A stretch of 64,000 bases of DNA from the NCBI GenBank assembly GCA_036227345.1, contig CP109468.1:3100001-3164000 (forward strand). Reading direction: 5' to 3'. Of this stretch, positions 34,948-43,539 are shown piece after piece (the first letter of the stretch is position 1; every line of letters starts with the position of its first letter). The position numbers and the translations under genes are program-made. The notes beneath the pieces were generated by a model. That model ran no database searches. It saw only the letters and a list, made by a program, of their open reading frames with translations, and was not told the origin of the DNA. Origin of the DNA: Streptomyces sp. NBC_01463. GTDB lineage: Bacteria; Actinomycetota; Actinomycetes; Streptomycetales; Streptomycetaceae.

Positions 34948-35302
34948 CCCTCCTCGTACGCCGGTCCGCTTCGTACGTTGCTCCACTTCATGCGCGGGAC
35001 GGCCTCGCGCATACGTGCGACCCGTCCCCCTCACAGGGGGTCCGCGGCTTCCCGCGAAAGGCCCCGCACGGCACCTTGCGCACCCTCTCCCGAACCCACT
35101 GATCCCCTTGCGAGGAAAGGGAAGTGACGGTTCGGCGCGTGGCCGTGGAATGCATTGTTTGCCCGGGTTCCTCCGTTGCGGATTATGTGACGCATTACCC
35201 AGTCTTTACCTCGGCCCACCGCAACCTCCCCCTCCCCCACGACGGTTGTCATGACGTCCGGCCCACGGACACCACACATTCCCACCCCGTCGAAGGAGCA
35301 TC
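34948..35302. other. 355-bp intergenic region before small secreted protein
   Basis: No supported gene; a proline-rich open frame here is low-complexity. Near 35157-35190 a weak promoter can be drawn (TTGCCC, 16 nt, GATTAT), followed by a pyrimidine-rich leader and GGAG before ATG 35303. Confidence 0.4.
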
Positions 35303-35713
35303 ATGTCCCTCCCCCTGACCCGTCGGATCGCCCGTACCGCGCTGCTGATCGCGGCGGGTGCGGCCCCCGTGGTCGGTGCGGCCGGTGCCGCAGGTGCCGC
35401 GGAGCTCCCGCAGTCCCCGGACCTCGGCGGTCTCACCAGCGTCGAGGGTTCCGGTCTCGGCAAGACGGTCGAAGGAGCGGCCACCCCGGCCGCCGACACC
35501 GCGGGCAAGGCCGGCGGCAAGGTCGTCGGGACCACGCTGCCGGTGGCGAGCAAGACCCTCACCGAGACGGGCTCCAAGGCCGCGCCCGTGGCGAAGAAGG
35601 CCACTCCGGCCGCGAAGAGCGCCGGCAAGAAGGCCAAGGGCGGTCTGCCCACCGACAGCCTCGGCGGCCTGCCGACGCAGGGCCTGCCCACCCAGGGCCT
35701 GCCGCTCGGCTGA
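35303..35713 (+). CDS. Small secreted Ala/Lys-rich protein
   Basis: 136 residues. A Sec signal peptide (MSLPLTRRIARTALLIAAGA..., cleavage after AGA or AAGAA near residue 33) is followed by an Ala/Lys/Thr-rich low-complexity chain with lysine pairs (KKATPAAKSAGKKAKGG) and a C-terminal tandem repeat GLPTQGLPTQGLPLG. No enzymatic motif; a cell-wall-associated or structural role is possible. GGAG lies 4 nt before ATG. Confidence 0.78.
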   Translation: MSLPLTRRIARTALLIAAGAAPVVGAAGAAGAAELPQSPDLGGLTSVEGSGLGKTVEGAATPAADTAGKAGGKVVGTTLPVASKTLTETGSKAAPVAKKATPAAKSAGKKAKGGLPTDSLGGLPTQGLPTQGLPLG

Positions 35714-35731
35714 TCCGCGTCACGTCCGTAC

Positions 35732-35777
35732 ATGCGTGAGGGCCTCGGGAGTGCGCACTCCCGAGGCCCTCACGCGT
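35732..35777. terminator. Bidirectional terminator, secreted protein / dapC
   Basis: Near-perfect palindrome of about 21 bp per arm centred between 35754 and 35755 (GCGTGAGGGCCTCGGGAGTG on the left arm). It separates convergent genes. Confidence 0.9.
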
Positions 35778-35780
35778 GGT

Positions 35781-36875
35781 TCAGCCCAGCCGCTTGACCG
35801 CGGCCGCCACGCGCTCGTCGGTGGCCGTGAACGCCACCCGCACGTAACGGTCGCCCGCGGGCCCGTAGAAGTCCCCGGGCGCCACCAGGATGCCGAGCTC
35901 CGCCAGGTACGCCACGGTGTCCCAGCAGGGCTCGTCGCGGGTCGCCCACAGGTAGAGGCTCGCCTCGCTGTGCTCGATCCGGAAGCCGTGCGCCTCCAGG
36001 GCCGTGCGCAGGGCGGCGCGCCGGTCGGCGTACCGGGTGCGCTGCTCGGCGACATGGGTGTCGTCACCGAGCGCCGCGACGGTCGCCGCCTGGACGGGGG
36101 CGGGCGTCATCATGCCGCCGTGCTTGCGGATCAGCAGCAGCTCGCTCAGCACGGCCTCGTCGCCCGCGATGAAGGCGGCGCGGTATCCGGCGAGGTTGGA
36201 GCGCTTGGAGAGCGAGTGGACGGCGACGATGCCCTCGTACGTACCACCGCAGACGTCCGGGTGGAGCACGGAGACGGGCTCGGCCTCCCAGCCCAGCTCC
36301 AGGTAGCACTCGTCGCTGAAGACCAGCACGTCGTGCTCGCGCGCCCAGGCGACGATCCGGGTCAGCTCGTCCTTGGAGAGCACCTTGCCGGTGGGGTTGG
36401 ACGGCGAGTTGAGCCAGAGCAGCCTGAGGCCGGCCGGGTCGAGCTCGGTCGGGTCGTCGTAGACGACGGGCTCGGCGCCGCAGAGCCGGGCGCCGACCTC
36501 GTACGTCGGGTAGGCGAGCCGCGGGTAGGCGACCCTGTCGCCGGCGCCGAGGCCGAGCTGGGTCGGCAGCCAGGCCACCAGTTCCTTGGAGCCGACGACG
36601 GGCAGCACGTTCCCGTGCGTGACCGAGACCGCGCCCAGGCGCCGCTCCACCCAGCCGGCGAGGGCGTCGCGCAGTGCGGCCGTCCCCCACACCGTCGGAT
36701 AGCCGGGGCTGTCCGCCGCGGCGACGAGTGCCTGCTGGATCAGCTCGGGCACCGGGTCGACGGGCGTGCCGACGGACAGGTCCACGATGCCGTCCGGGTG
36801 GCCCTCGGCCGTCGACTTGTAGGGCGCGAGCCTGTCCCAGGGGAAGACCGGGAGGCGGGAGGAGACTGCGGACAC
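35781..36875 (-). CDS. dapC: Succinyldiaminopimelate transaminase
   Basis: 364-residue class I PLP aminotransferase of the lysine/DAP pathway. The PLP lysine is in HSLSKRSNLAGYR; NSPSNPTGKVL and SDECYLELGW are typical contacts; FPWDRLAPYKSTAEGHPDGI opens the actinobacterial DapC type. GTG 36875 with AGAG upstream is preferred; ATG 36905 is possible. It lies just after the ferredoxin gene, as in M. tuberculosis fdxC-Rv1178. Confidence 0.93.
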   Translation of the reverse strand: MSAVSSRLPVFPWDRLAPYKSTAEGHPDGIVDLSVGTPVDPVPELIQQALVAAADSPGYPTVWGTAALRDALAGWVERRLGAVSVTHGNVLPVVGSKELVAWLPTQLGLGAGDRVAYPRLAYPTYEVGARLCGAEPVVYDDPTELDPAGLRLLWLNSPSNPTGKVLSKDELTRIVAWAREHDVLVFSDECYLELGWEAEPVSVLHPDVCGGTYEGIVAVHSLSKRSNLAGYRAAFIAGDEAVLSELLLIRKHGGMMTPAPVQAATVAALGDDTHVAEQRTRYADRRAALRTALEAHGFRIEHSEASLYLWATRDEPCWDTVAYLAELGILVAPGDFYGPAGDRYVRVAFTATDERVAAAVKRLG

Positions 36876-36990
36876 GGATCTCTGCTTTCTCGTACGGGTG
36901 TTCATGCGGCTGGCACGGCGGGGGAAACACCGCGGTCCCGTACGGGGACGAGCCGTACGGGACCGGGGCGACGCACGTGCCGGGACGCTG

Positions 36991-37311
36991 CTACTGGTTC
37001 TGCGGCGGCAGCGCGGCGATGAACGCGTGGTCGCGCTCGATCAGGCCCAGCTTGGAGGCACCACCGGGCGACCCGAGGTCGTCGAAGAACTCGACGTTCG
37101 CCTTGTAGTAGTCCTTCCACTCCTCCGGGGTGTCGTCCTCGTAGAAGATCGCCTCGACCGGGCAGACCGGCTCACAGGCTCCACAGTCGACGCATTCGTC
37201 CGGGTGGATGTACAAGGACCGCTGGCCCTCATAGATACAGTCGACGGGGCACTCTTCGATGCAGGCCTTGTCCTTTACGTCGACACAAGGCTGCGCGATG
37301 ACGTAGGTCAC
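36991..37311 (-). CDS. fdxA: 7Fe ferredoxin
   Basis: 106-residue low-potential ferredoxin with eight Cys: 9, 17, 21 and 25 (ACIEECPVDC) and 40, 43, 46 and 50 (CVDCGACEPVCP), fitting one 3Fe-4S and one 4Fe-4S cluster. The C-terminal extension (EEWKDYYKANVEFFDDLG) is normal for FdxA. GTG 37311 with GAGGAGG 9 nt upstream. Confidence 0.95.
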   Translation of the reverse strand: MTYVIAQPCVDVKDKACIEECPVDCIYEGQRSLYIHPDECVDCGACEPVCPVEAIFYEDDTPEEWKDYYKANVEFFDDLGSPGGASKLGLIERDHAFIAALPPQNQ

Positions 37312-37428
37312 GCTGTCGTTCCTCCTCGGTAGGGCGTTGGCTCTCGCGCGGGAGCGCGGCGTCGTCGATGCCCGCACCTAGTATCTCCGTTCCCGGGCAC
37401 GATCCGAACAGGAGGGGCGGACAGAGCT

Positions 37429-38430
37429 GTGGAATTCACCATGGGCGGACGGCTGGAGGTCCGAATTGCACCGGCTGACGTGGGCAAACGGGTATCAGTC
37501 CGGCGTCTGACCGAAGACGGGCCCCAGGGTCCGAAATTCACCGACACGGTCGGTGTTCTCACATCGTGGAACGATGATGTGCTCTCTGTCACACCGAAGA
37601 GCGGTGAGTCCGTCCGTATCGCGGTGTCGGCCCTGGTGGCGGGCAAGGTCGTGCCGGCCGCCCCGGCCCGCAGGCGCGGTCCCGCGGCCTCCTTCGCCGA
37701 ACTCGCCCCGGTCTACGCGCGCGCCTGGCAGCCGGTGGAGAGCGAGCCGCTGGGCGACTGGCAGCTGCGCGCCGCCGGTGGTTTCACCCGGCGCGCCAAC
37801 TCCGTGCTCCCGCTCGGCGATCCGGGCGTGCCGCTCGGCGCGGCGCTCGGGCGGATCACCCGGTGGTACGCCGACCGGGGGCTGCCCGCCTACATCCAGG
37901 CGGTGACGGGCGGCGGGGACACCCAGGAGGAGCTGTGCGCGGCGCTGGAGGACCACGGCTGGCGGCGTGAGGTGACGGCGGAGGTGCGGATCGCGGCGCT
38001 GGCCCCGATCGGCGATCTGGCGGCGGAGGTGTCGCGGGTACGGCTGAGCCGCACGGTGGACGACTCCTGGCTCGCCCGCTACCAGCGCTTCCAGCGGCCG
38101 GGCCCGGAGGTGGCGGCGGTGCTTGGCAGCGGTCCCTCGGTGTGGTTCGCGACCGTGCCGGGCGATGCGGGTGACGAGGCGCCCGCGGCGATCGGGCGGT
38201 GTGTCGTGGACGGGCGGTGGGCCGGTTTCATGGCCGTCGAGGTGGCTCCCGGGCACCGCAGGAAGGGGCTCGCCACCACCGTGATGACCGCGCTGGCCCG
38301 GCAGGCGATGGACGAGGGCGCGTCGGCCGCGTGGCTCCAGGTGGAGACGGACAACGACGCCGCCCGCGCGCTCTACGACGGGATGGGCTTCTCGACCCAC
38401 CACCTGTACCACCACTTCCGGGCGGTGTAG
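37429..38430 (+). CDS. GNAT acetyltransferase with N-terminal barrel domain
   Basis: 333 residues. The N-terminal 75 residues form a small barrel-like domain (RVSVRRLTEDGPQGPKFTD, VLTSWNDDVLSV); the C-terminal GNAT has the acetyl-CoA loop APGHRRKGLATTVM and ends DAARALYDGMGFSTHHLYHH. This two-part layout is common in actinobacteria, substrate unknown. GTG 37429 is taken as start; ATG 37441 is possible. It is followed 4 nt later by the SirB1-like gene. Confidence 0.88.
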   Translation: MEFTMGGRLEVRIAPADVGKRVSVRRLTEDGPQGPKFTDTVGVLTSWNDDVLSVTPKSGESVRIAVSALVAGKVVPAAPARRRGPAASFAELAPVYARAWQPVESEPLGDWQLRAAGGFTRRANSVLPLGDPGVPLGAALGRITRWYADRGLPAYIQAVTGGGDTQEELCAALEDHGWRREVTAEVRIAALAPIGDLAAEVSRVRLSRTVDDSWLARYQRFQRPGPEVAAVLGSGPSVWFATVPGDAGDEAPAAIGRCVVDGRWAGFMAVEVAPGHRRKGLATTVMTALARQAMDEGASAAWLQVETDNDAARALYDGMGFSTHHLYHHFRAV

Positions 38431-38434
38431 CGCG

Positions 38435-39274
38435 GTGGCTCGCGGACGGCACGACACCGCGGAGCTGCGCCGCCGGTTCGCCGAGGAGGCGCGGGCCGAG
38501 CGGCCCGACCTGGCGCTGCTCTGCCTGCTGATCGGCGCGGAGGCCGACCCCGCGCTGGACACGAACGGGATCGACGCGGCGCAGATCGAACTCGACCGGT
38601 TGGCGGGTCTGCTGCCGTACGGGCTGCGCGGCGGCCGCGTCTGGGCCTCTGCGCTGGCGGAACTGCTGGGTGAGCGGTACGGGTTCGAGGGCGCGTCGGC
38701 GGACTACCAGCGCCTGGAGTCCTCGCTGCTGCACGAGGTGCTGCGGCGGCGGCGCGGGCTGCCGATCCTGCTGTCGGTGGTGTGGATCGAGGTGGCACGG
38801 CGGGCGGGCGCCCCGGTGTACGGGGTGGCGCTGCCGGGTCACTTCGTGGTCGGTTTCGGCGATCCGGCGGAGCGGGTGCTGGCGGATCCGTTCGCCGGTG
38901 GCCGTCCGCTGACGGGCCAGGACGCGGAGTTGCTGGTGGCGGGCGCGACCGGGGAGGCGCTTGAGCCGTCGATGCTGGTGCCGGCGCAGCCGCTGGAGGT
39001 CGTGCTGCGCATCCTGAACAACATCCGGGCGTGGGCGGCGGCCCGCCCGGAGCGCACGGACGTGGCGCTGTGGGCGGTGGAGCTGTCGCTGCTCCTGCCC
39101 GCGCACCCCGCCCGGCTGCGCTACGAGCGGGCGCAGCTGCTGGTGCAGAGCGGGGAGTTCCTGCGCGGGGCGGCGGAGATGGAGGAGTACGCGGAGGTGG
39201 TGGCGGAGGTGGAGCCGGCCGCCGCGGAGGCGGTGCGCCGGAGTGCGCGGGCGGCCCGGGCGCTGCTGAACTGA
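38435..39274 (+). CDS. SirB1-type transglutaminase-like protein
   Basis: 279-residue protein of the SirB1/transglutaminase-like group: QRLESSLLHEVLRRRRGLPILLSVVW, ARRAGAPVYGVALPGHFVVGF (His of the triad), VLADPFAGG (Asp), and a C-terminal TPR-like helical part. The nucleophilic Cys expected in the first block is replaced by non-Cys residues (RGLPILLSVV), as in many SirB1 proteins, so it may not be an active enzyme. Probably co-transcribed with the GNAT gene. Confidence 0.85.
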   Translation: MARGRHDTAELRRRFAEEARAERPDLALLCLLIGAEADPALDTNGIDAAQIELDRLAGLLPYGLRGGRVWASALAELLGERYGFEGASADYQRLESSLLHEVLRRRRGLPILLSVVWIEVARRAGAPVYGVALPGHFVVGFGDPAERVLADPFAGGRPLTGQDAELLVAGATGEALEPSMLVPAQPLEVVLRILNNIRAWAAARPERTDVALWAVELSLLLPAHPARLRYERAQLLVQSGEFLRGAAEMEEYAEVVAEVEPAAAEAVRRSARAARALLN

Positions 39275-39298
39275 CGGCGCGCCGGGCCGCGGTCGCCG

Positions 39299-41314
39299 TC
39301 AGTCCGCGCCGTTGCCGGACCGCCGCACCGTGTGCAGCAGGTACTCCTTCCGGTCGAGCGGGTTGTGGTCGGTGCGGGAGCGCCGCGGGGCGGTGCCGGT
39401 GACGGGGTGGTGGGAGTCGAAGGCGGTCTCCAGCACCCCTTCGCCCCGGGTGAGCCCCGGGAGCCGCTGCTGGAGTCCGTGCACCCGGGCGGCCGGGATC
39501 ACGCCCTCCAGGACGCAGCGTGCGCCGTCGACGGCCGGAGCGCCGGGGACGGCCCCCAGCTGGGCGAGGGCCGGCAGGAGCGGTCCGAGCGTGTCCGCGG
39601 GGAGTTCGAGGCGGAAGCGGTGCATCGGCTCGTACACCGTCGTCCCGGCCTGCCCGAGCGCGGCCATCAGGACCAGCGGGGTCAGATTGCGGAAGTCCCC
39701 CGCGGTGCTCGACATGGACTTGTCGAAGACGGCGTGCGAGTGGCTCTGGCGGGGCCAGTAGCCGGAGTGCGTCATCGTGACCGTGCAGTCGGTGACCCGC
39801 CAGCCGTACAGCCCCTGCGCGAGCGTGTCGACGACGGTCTCCTCGACCGCCCTCATCAGGGAGTACGGCATGGAGCCGAGCTCCACCTCCAGCCGGTAGG
39901 TCACCCCGCTGCCGGGCGGTGCGGGGTCGACTCGCAGTCCGACCGTCGCCAGGAACGGATTGTCGTCCTTGTCGATGATCTCGAACGCGGCACCGGTTCC
40001 GGACGGCTTCTCCAGGCAGATGGTCGTGGTTCCGCGGAATGTGACGTCGATTCCGCATTCGTCCGCGAGCGTCGCCTGGATGACCTCTTTCTGCACTTCT
40101 CCGTAGAGGGATACGGAGACCTCCTTACGGATGTCGTCCTGGCGCAGATTGATCAGCGGATCCTGCTCGGCCAGCTGTGAGAGCGCGAAATGGAGTTCGC
40201 CCCGGGAGGCGGGCGGTGCGGGCACCACGACGGACTCCAGGGTCGGCGGGGCGAAGTAGTGACCGGTGGCCGCCGCACGGGTGTCGCCGACCGCGTCGCC
40301 GATCCGGATGCCGCCGAGCCCCTGGAGCTTCGCGATCTGTCCCGGACCGGCCGAGGCGCGGCCGGTGTCCGTGCCGTCGGCGAAGACCCGGATGCCGGTC
40401 ACCTTGCCCTCGGACACGGCTTCGGGTCCCTGCCCGAACGGCAGCCGGTCGCGGGTCCGTACGGTCCCCGAGAACATCCGGACCCAGGCGAGCTTCTCGC
40501 CGGCCCGGCCGCGCTCGACCTTGAAGACGGTCCCGGAGACCGGTCCTTCGGCGTCGCCGCCGGCCGCGGGCAGCAGTTCCCTGATGCCGCGGCTCAGGGC
40601 GTCGATACCGGCGCCCGTGACGGCCGAGCCGAAGTACACCGGGTGGACCAGGGCCCGTCCGGTCTGCGCCGCCAGTTCCGCGCGGAGCCGGGCGGGTGCG
40701 AGCTCCTCGCCGCCTTCGACGTACGCGCCGAGCAGGGCGTCGTCGTGCTCGGTGAGCAGGTCCGTCAGCCGCCGCGTGAGCCGGGGGTCGTCGTCGGCGT
40801 ACGGCACGCTGTGCGCGGCGCGGGTGCCGAGGCCGGTGACGGCCGGGCCCATCGCCACCGCGTGGGGGGTGAGCCTGTCGTGAACGGCGCGCAGCACCTG
40901 TTCGTAGCGGGCTCCGGCCCGGTCGGTCTTGTTCACGAAGACGAGCGTGGGGATGCGCAGCCGCTGGAGCGTCCGCATCAGGACGCGGGTCTGGGCCTGG
41001 ACCCCTTCCACGGCGGAGACGACCAGCACGGCGCCGTCGAGCACGCTCAGCACCCGCTCCACCTCGGCGATGAAGTCCGGGTGGCCGGGCGTGTCGATCA
41101 GGTTGACGGTGACGTCGCCGAGGGCGAACGAGACGACCGCGGACTTGATGGTGATGCCGCGCTGACGTTCGAGCGCGAGGGAATCGGTCTGCGTGTTCCC
41201 GTCGTCGACGCGGCCGATCTCGTCGATGATTCCGGCGGTGTGGAGCAGCCGCTCGGTCAGGCTGGTCTTACCGGCGTCGACATGCGCCAGAATTCCGAGA
41301 TTGAGCGTGTGCAC
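39299..41314 (-). CDS. TetM/OtrA-like ribosomal protection GTPase
   Basis: 671-residue EF-G-like GTPase: G1 AHVDAGKT (10-17), RGITIKSA (switch I), DTPGHPDF (G3), VNKTDRAG (G4), then domains II-V ending DRKEYLLHTVR. Ribosomal protection proteins (Tet(M), OtrA) remove tetracycline from the ribosome; Streptomyces members may protect against a self-made or neighbouring drug. The C-terminal domain IV (SSTAGDFRNLTPLVLMAAL) is of the Tet type, not EF-G. GTG 41314 has GGAG 4 nt upstream and overlaps a 36-codon uORF. Whether it gives resistance cannot be read from sequence. Confidence 0.9.
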   Translation of the reverse strand: MHTLNLGILAHVDAGKTSLTERLLHTAGIIDEIGRVDDGNTQTDSLALERQRGITIKSAVVSFALGDVTVNLIDTPGHPDFIAEVERVLSVLDGAVLVVSAVEGVQAQTRVLMRTLQRLRIPTLVFVNKTDRAGARYEQVLRAVHDRLTPHAVAMGPAVTGLGTRAAHSVPYADDDPRLTRRLTDLLTEHDDALLGAYVEGGEELAPARLRAELAAQTGRALVHPVYFGSAVTGAGIDALSRGIRELLPAAGGDAEGPVSGTVFKVERGRAGEKLAWVRMFSGTVRTRDRLPFGQGPEAVSEGKVTGIRVFADGTDTGRASAGPGQIAKLQGLGGIRIGDAVGDTRAAATGHYFAPPTLESVVVPAPPASRGELHFALSQLAEQDPLINLRQDDIRKEVSVSLYGEVQKEVIQATLADECGIDVTFRGTTTICLEKPSGTGAAFEIIDKDDNPFLATVGLRVDPAPPGSGVTYRLEVELGSMPYSLMRAVEETVVDTLAQGLYGWRVTDCTVTMTHSGYWPRQSHSHAVFDKSMSSTAGDFRNLTPLVLMAALGQAGTTVYEPMHRFRLELPADTLGPLLPALAQLGAVPGAPAVDGARCVLEGVIPAARVHGLQQRLPGLTRGEGVLETAFDSHHPVTGTAPRRSRTDHNPLDRKEYLLHTVRRSGNGAD

Positions 41315-41378
41315 AGAACTCCATGTTCTCAGGGGTGAGGTGAATTCCCGTCGAGACGAACATGTGAGATCGGCGCAT
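41268..41378 (-). CDS. 36-codon uORF overlapping the GTPase start
   Basis: ATG 41378 (MRRSHMFVSTGIHL...) has an ideal RBS, GGAG 6 nt upstream, and ends with TAA 47 nt inside the GTPase gene in another frame. The downstream GTG start therefore lies within this uORF, so ribosomes on the uORF control access to it. Drug-induced genes of the tet(M)/erm kind are often controlled by such leaders; this one was not recognised as a known peptide. Confidence 0.5.
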   Translation of the reverse strand: MRRSHMFVSTGIHLTPENMEFCAHAQSRNSGACRRR

Positions 41379-41717
41379 CGATATCTCCTGGTCCTGTCGG
41401 CTGATACGGCGAGTACAACAGCCGGCCGGCCGGCGGTGCAAACCATTTAGCGGGACCCCGCGAGGGGCCGGGCGGTGAGAGGCCGTCAGCGAACGGGGGA
41501 TCCGGCGCCGTCCAAACCTCACCCCGGCGCGGCGTGCCGTCCAACGGGTGATTATCCGTTCTTCGCCACTCGATGAGCCCATGCCGTAGCTCCAATGCGG
41601 GGCTCCCCGATGGCGCGCTCCGGGGTCCGGGCTGACGGTGGATCACGTAGCCACTGCGCCACTCCGAGTAGACGCTCCGTCACTCTTCGCAGTCGCGACG
41701 AAAGGAAACGTGTTCAG
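41379..41717. promoter_or_regulatory. Divergent region, GTPase uORF / repeat surface protein
   Basis: 339 bp. On the minus strand TTGCAC (41441-41436), 18 nt, TGTACT (41417-41412) forms a promoter with predicted start near 41405 and a leader of about 27 nt before the uORF. The 18-nt spacer contains GCCGGCCGGC palindromes that could be an operator. On the plus strand AAAGGAAA acts as RBS for 41718; no clear promoter was found by eye. Confidence 0.45.
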
Positions 41718-42521
41718 ATGCGCTCTGCCCGCACACTGTTCGCCTCGGCCGCCGTCACGGCGGTCCTCACCATCACCGCTCCCTCCGCCTACGCCATGAC
41801 GGCCGGCGACTGGGAGCACGACAGCGGTTCGTCCTCCAGCAGCGACGAGGGCGGCTGGACGAAGGACAAGCCCAACGGCGGCGTCCACACCGGCGGCGGC
41901 GCCCTGGCCCGTACGGTCGCCGGCGACGAGCACGGCAAGTCCGAGGAGCACGGCAAGTCGGACGACGAGGGCTGGAAGAAGGACAAGCCCAGCGGCGGCG
42001 TGCACACCGGCGGCGGCGCCCTGTCCATGACGGTCGCCAAGGAGTGGCAGCCCGGCAAGGACGACGAGGGCGGCAAGTCCGACGACGAGGGCTGGACGAA
42101 GGAGAAGCCCAGCGGCGGTGTCCACACGGGCGGCGGCGCGCTGTCGATGACGGTCGCCAAGGAATGGCAGCCGGACAGCGACGAAGAGGGCGGCAAGTAC
42201 AAGGACGAGGGCAAGCCCAACGGCGGCGTGCACACAGGTGGCGGCGCCCTGTCGATGACGGTCGCCAAGGAGTGGCAGCCGGGCAGTGACGAGGGCGGCA
42301 AGACCGACAAGTCGTCGAAGTCCGAGAAGAGCGAGAAGAGCGAGAACAGCGACGAGGGCTGGAAGAAGGACAAGCCCAGCGGCGGCGTCCACACCGGCGG
42401 TGGCGCGATGGCCATGACCGGCGGCGGTCTTGCGGCCGGTTCGCTGCTGCTCCTCGGTGGTGTCGGTGTCGGCGCGTACAAGGTGCGCCGCCGTCAGGCG
42501 ACGGGTGGCGCGATGGCCTGA
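41718..42521 (+). CDS. Repeat-containing surface protein, probable sortase substrate
   Basis: 267 residues. Sec signal peptide (cleavage after AYA, residue 26), then five copies of GGVHTGGGA at 54, 93, 133, 169 and 222, three of which continue LSMTVAKEWQP, linked by Asp/Glu/Lys/Ser-rich spacers with DEGW. The C-terminus is MAMTG (231-235), a hydrophobic helix (236-254) and KVRRR: the layout of a cell-wall sorting signal with an atypical pentapeptide. It is followed by a class F sortase gene. Similar GGVHTGGGAL proteins, I recall, accompany class F sortases in other Streptomyces. The function of the repeats is unknown; the His/Gly pattern could bind metal. Confidence 0.82.
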   Translation: MRSARTLFASAAVTAVLTITAPSAYAMTAGDWEHDSGSSSSSDEGGWTKDKPNGGVHTGGGALARTVAGDEHGKSEEHGKSDDEGWKKDKPSGGVHTGGGALSMTVAKEWQPGKDDEGGKSDDEGWTKEKPSGGVHTGGGALSMTVAKEWQPDSDEEGGKYKDEGKPNGGVHTGGGALSMTVAKEWQPGSDEGGKTDKSSKSEKSEKSENSDEGWKKDKPSGGVHTGGGAMAMTGGGLAAGSLLLLGGVGVGAYKVRRRQATGGAMA

Positions 42522-42553
42522 CCGGCCCCCGCGCACACCGGTCGCTCCGCTGT

Positions 42554-42600
42554 CGCGGCCGCCGTCCCCTTTCGGACGGCGGCCGCGGCGCCTTCGTTTT
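42554..42600 (+). terminator. Terminator between repeat protein and sortase
   Basis: CGCGGCCGCCGTCC (42554-42567) pairs with GGACGGCGGCCGCG (42574-42587), 14 bp, then a GCGCC gap and TTCGTTTTCCC. It should make the surface protein more abundant than the sortase. Confidence 0.8.
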
Positions 42601-42705
42601 CCCCCGGTGCCTCTCGTCCGGTCAGGTCGGGCTCGCGTGACCTGACCGCTCGCCGGGCCCCGGTCCGCTCCCCCACCGCACCGCTCGGACGAAAGGCACG
42701 TTCCC

Positions 42706-43464
42706 ATGGCCGCCCCGCAGTCGCCCGGTTCCCCCTCCTCCCGGACTGCCTCCGACACCGTCACGCTCGGCCGCGCCCTCCTCTGGCCCGCCGCAGTGGC
42801 CGGCCTCGGCATGCTCCTCATCTACAACTCCATCGGCCCCTCGGCCGACGACAAACCACCCGCTCCGTTCACGGCCGCGGCGCCGGTCGCCCCGGCCCCG
42901 GCTGCCCCGGCGGCCCCGGCCGCACCGGTCCCCGCGTCCTCACCGGCCGTCACCGTCCCCCGGCAGGCCACCCCGGGCCCGAGCGTGGCGCCGGCCCTGC
43001 CCCGTTCCCTGCCGACGCGGCTGAAGATCCCGGCCATCGCCGTGGACGCGCCCTTCACCCCGCTGGCGATCGGGGCCTCCGGCCGCCTGGACGCCCCGCC
43101 GCCGAACGACCGGAACCTGGCCGGCTGGTTCAAGGACGGTGTGACGCCCGGTGAACGCGGCGCGTCGATCGTCGCGGGCCACGTCGACACGATGACCGGG
43201 CCCGCGGTCTTCCTCCAGCTGCGGTTCCTGCGGCCGGGAGCGACGGTCGACATCACGCGCGCGGACGGTTCGGTGGCCACGTTCAAGGTGGACACCGTGG
43301 AGACGTTCAGCAAGGCGAAGTTCCCCGACAAGCGGGTCTACGCGGACACGCCGGACGCCCAGCTGCGGCTGATCACGTGCGGCGGCAACTACGACAAGAA
43401 GGCCAAGGACTACGAGGACAACGTGGTCGTGTTCGCCCACCTCGACTCGGCGAAGAGGAAGTGA
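42706..43464 (+). CDS. Class F sortase
   Basis: 252 residues: one N-terminal membrane helix (about 22-42), an Ala/Pro-rich linker (50-100), and a sortase domain with His159 (VAGHVDTM) and Cys225 in the L-I-T-C-G-G motif. Sortases cleave the sorting signal of a surface protein and join it to peptidoglycan or to other proteins. The partner is most likely the preceding repeat protein. No Arg lies between Cys225 and the C-terminal KRK, so the usual third catalytic residue is not obvious. ATG 42706 follows GGACGAAAGG. Confidence 0.9.
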   Translation: MAAPQSPGSPSSRTASDTVTLGRALLWPAAVAGLGMLLIYNSIGPSADDKPPAPFTAAAPVAPAPAAPAAPAAPVPASSPAVTVPRQATPGPSVAPALPRSLPTRLKIPAIAVDAPFTPLAIGASGRLDAPPPNDRNLAGWFKDGVTPGERGASIVAGHVDTMTGPAVFLQLRFLRPGATVDITRADGSVATFKVDTVETFSKAKFPDKRVYADTPDAQLRLITCGGNYDKKAKDYEDNVVVFAHLDSAKRK

Positions 43465-43521
43465 GCCGACGTGCTCCCCCGCCGCGGCCGGCGGAAAACC
43501 CCGCGCACCGGACCGCGGTCC

Positions 43522-43539
43522 CCTGCTAGCTTCCTCCGC
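43522..43539 (+). promoter_or_regulatory. -10 element of the thrS-like attenuator transcript
   Basis: TAGCTT (43527-43532) is followed by 7 nt and then the leader peptide ATG (43540), so transcription probably starts at or next to the ATG. A clear -35 box was not found. Confidence 0.4.

Noticed and set aside
35015..35254. Proline-rich 79-codon frame in the region before the small secreted protein
   Set aside because: Composition reflects a pyrimidine-rich leader; no RBS or conserved block.
41718..42521. Chaplin or antifreeze-like protein
   Set aside because: The repeats lack the chaplin motif and Cys residues; the C-terminal helix with basic tail and the sortase neighbour fit a wall-anchored protein better.
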